A stretch of 5,457 bases of DNA from Desulfuromonadales bacterium (GTDB lineage: Bacteria; Desulfobacterota; Desulfuromonadia; Geobacterales; Pseudopelobacteraceae): positions 1 to 5,457 of the forward strand of contig JAATGX010000279.1 in the NCBI GenBank assembly GCA_015688915.1. The letters run 5' to 3'. The notes below the pieces were generated by a model that made no database searches, was not told the origin of the DNA, and saw only the letters and a list, made by a program, of their open reading frames with translations. Below, piece by piece: positions 4,302 to 5,457 of this stretch (within the stretch, counting starts at the first letter, position 1; every line of letters starts with the position of its first letter). Both the position numbers and the translations under genes were made by a program.

Positions 4302-5457
4302 TTAGAAGGTCATAAGCCGCTTGATCAGTCCGGGAAAGGTCATGTCGATGGTCATGACAATGGTCAACACGATCATGATCACCACGGTGAGCCAGGCGAT
4401 GATGTTGAACGTCGGGCCGTTGGTGTAGGTGCCCATCAGGTTCTTGTCGTTGATGAGCCTGATCATGAACAGCAGTACAAATGGCAGCACCGCGCCGTTG
4501 ACCACCTGGGATACGAACATGATCATCATCAGCGGTGCGTTGGGAACCAGGATCAGACCGGCACTGATGACGATGATGATGGTGAAGAGCCAGAAAAACT
4601 GGGGTGCCTGTTTGAAATCCTTGTCAACGCCCGATTCCCAGCCCATCCCTTCGCAGATGTAGTAGGCCGTGGAGAGCGGCAGGATACAGGCGGCGAAGAG
4701 CGAGGCGTTGAGCAGGCCGAAGGCGAACAGGACCGAGGCATGTTCGCCCACCAGGGGTTTCAGGGCCAGGGCCGCATCCGCCGCGGTCTCGATCTTGAGG
4801 CCGTGCAGATGGATGGATGCGGCGCAGGCCACCATCATGAAAAAGGCCACCACGATGGCCATGATGCAGCCGAAGATCACATCCAGGCGGGTGAAGTTGT
4901 ACTGCTCCGCGGTAATGCCCTTCTCCACCACGGCGGACTGCTGGTAGAACTGCATCCACGGGGCAATGGTGGTTCCGACAATGCCGATCAGGGTCATCAG
5001 GTAGGCGCTGTCGGATTTGAAGGAAGGGGTCATGGAGGCCTTGAGGACCACATGCCAGTCGGGACCGGCCATGAAGGCCGCGATCGGGTAGGCGATATAG
5101 ACCAGGCAAGCGACCAGGAAGACCTTTTCCACGATCTTGTAGGAACCCTTGACGATCAACAGCCAGACCGCAAGCGCTGCCAGGGGTACGGAGATGTACT
5201 TGCTGACGCCGAAGATCTCCAGGCTGGCGGCGATGCCGGCGAATTCGGAAACCGAGTTGCCCATGTTGGTCAGGAGCAGGGCGATCATGACGTAAAAGGT
5301 GACCTTGACGCCGAACGATTCACGGATCAGGTCGGATAGTCCCTTGCCGGTAACCGCGCCCATGCGGGCGCACATCTCCTGGATCACCACCAGCGCAATG
5401 GTGGTGGGGATCATCATCCAGAGGATGGAATAGCCGTAATTGGCCGCGGCCAGTGAA
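4302..5457 (-). CDS. NRAMP-superfamily divalent metal ion transporter (N-terminus outside the window)
   Basis: The frame is open to the right edge: 384 codons are visible and the residues before the first visible Met codon (5415-5417) read SLAAANYGYSILW, so the gene begins beyond 5457. About ten hydrophobic helices are recognisable, corresponding to TM2-TM11 of the LeuT-fold NRAMP transporters; TM1 with its DPGN metal site is missing. Family marks are QEMCARMGAVTGKGLSDLIRE after TM2 and NLTYLG-free, Met/Ile-rich helices later, including LPLSTAYYICEGMG in TM8. In TM6 the usual Met-Pro-His-Asn stretch is replaced by IGIVGTTIAPWMQFYQQS, so the Met that prefers transition metals is Ala and the His is Trp. 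This resembles the divergent NRAMP-related branch, which includes Mg2+ transporters, so Mn2+ or Fe2+ import should not be assumed. The stop is TAA (4304-4302). It converges on the DUF4124 gene; its promoter is not visible. Confidence 0.88.
   Translation of the reverse strand, partial: SLAAANYGYSILWMMIPTTIALVVIQEMCARMGAVTGKGLSDLIRESFGVKVTFYVMIALLLTNMGNSVSEFAGIAASLEIFGVSKYISVPLAALAVWLLIVKGSYKIVEKVFLVACLVYIAYPIAAFMAGPDWHVVLKASMTPSFKSDSAYLMTLIGIVGTTIAPWMQFYQQSAVVEKGITAEQYNFTRLDVIFGCIMAIVVAFFMMVACAASIHLHGLKIETAADAALALKPLVGEHASVLFAFGLLNASLFAACILPLSTAYYICEGMGWESGVDKDFKQAPQFFWLFTIIIVISAGLILVPNAPLMMIMFVSQVVNGAVLPFVLLFMIRLINDKNLMGTYTNGPTFNIIAWLTVVIMIVLTIVMTIDMTFPGLIKRLMTF

Noticed and set aside
4296..4322. 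Direct repeat GCCGCTT (4296-4302 and 4316-4322)
   Set aside because: It is a single 7-nt pair overlapping coding sequence; chance is a sufficient explanation in GC-rich DNA.
4500..4600. GATGATGATG-like and ATGATCATG runs as a possible microsatellite or binding-site cluster
   Set aside because: They are the reverse complement of Ile/Met codons in transmembrane helices of the transporter, and are explained by coding.

Overview
The window looks like ordinary chromosomal DNA of a GC-rich bacterium. Protein style (long stand-alone PurQ, Bacillus-type Fe-S PurF, a small DUF4124 secreted protein) and the type of intergenic repeat suggest Desulfuromonadota, probably a Geobacter relative. This placement is by family resemblance only, with moderate confidence.

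Left part, all on the + strand: the C-terminal 157 codons of purQ run in from the left edge and stop at 474. A gene-free stretch follows (475-645), almost entirely filled by an imperfect long palindrome with 26-nt terminal inverted arms and possible 5-bp flanking repeats. Then comes a tightly packed block: purF (646-2073), pyrE (2066-2614, 8-nt overlap), tlyA (from 2614, 1-nt overlap), an in-frame HIT/Hint-type protein with no stop codon separating it from tlyA (fused frame 2614-3720), and a small secreted DUF4124 protein (3732-4265). The spacing strongly suggests one transcript from purF to the DUF4124 gene. The palindrome may partly uncouple this from purQ.

Right part, on the - strand: an NRAMP-superfamily divalent metal transporter (4302 to beyond 5457, N-terminus outside the window) converges on the DUF4124 gene with only 36 bp between stop codons.

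Functionally, purQ and purF supply steps 4 and 1 of de novo IMP synthesis. pyrE supplies the PRPP-consuming step of UMP synthesis, so two PRPP users are translationally linked. TlyA is a ribosomal RNA 2'-O-methyltransferase and the HIT protein a nucleotide-phosphoramidate/AMP hydrolase type.

The most notable items are the apparent TlyA-HIT fusion, which keeps a strong internal ribosome binding site and ATG for the HIT part; the palindromic element between purQ and purF; and the NRAMP homologue whose TM6 metal-binding Met-Pro-His motif reads Ala-Pro-Trp, as in the divergent (possibly Mg2+-type) NRAMP-related branch. I saw no tRNA, rRNA, CRISPR, transposase or prophage gene.
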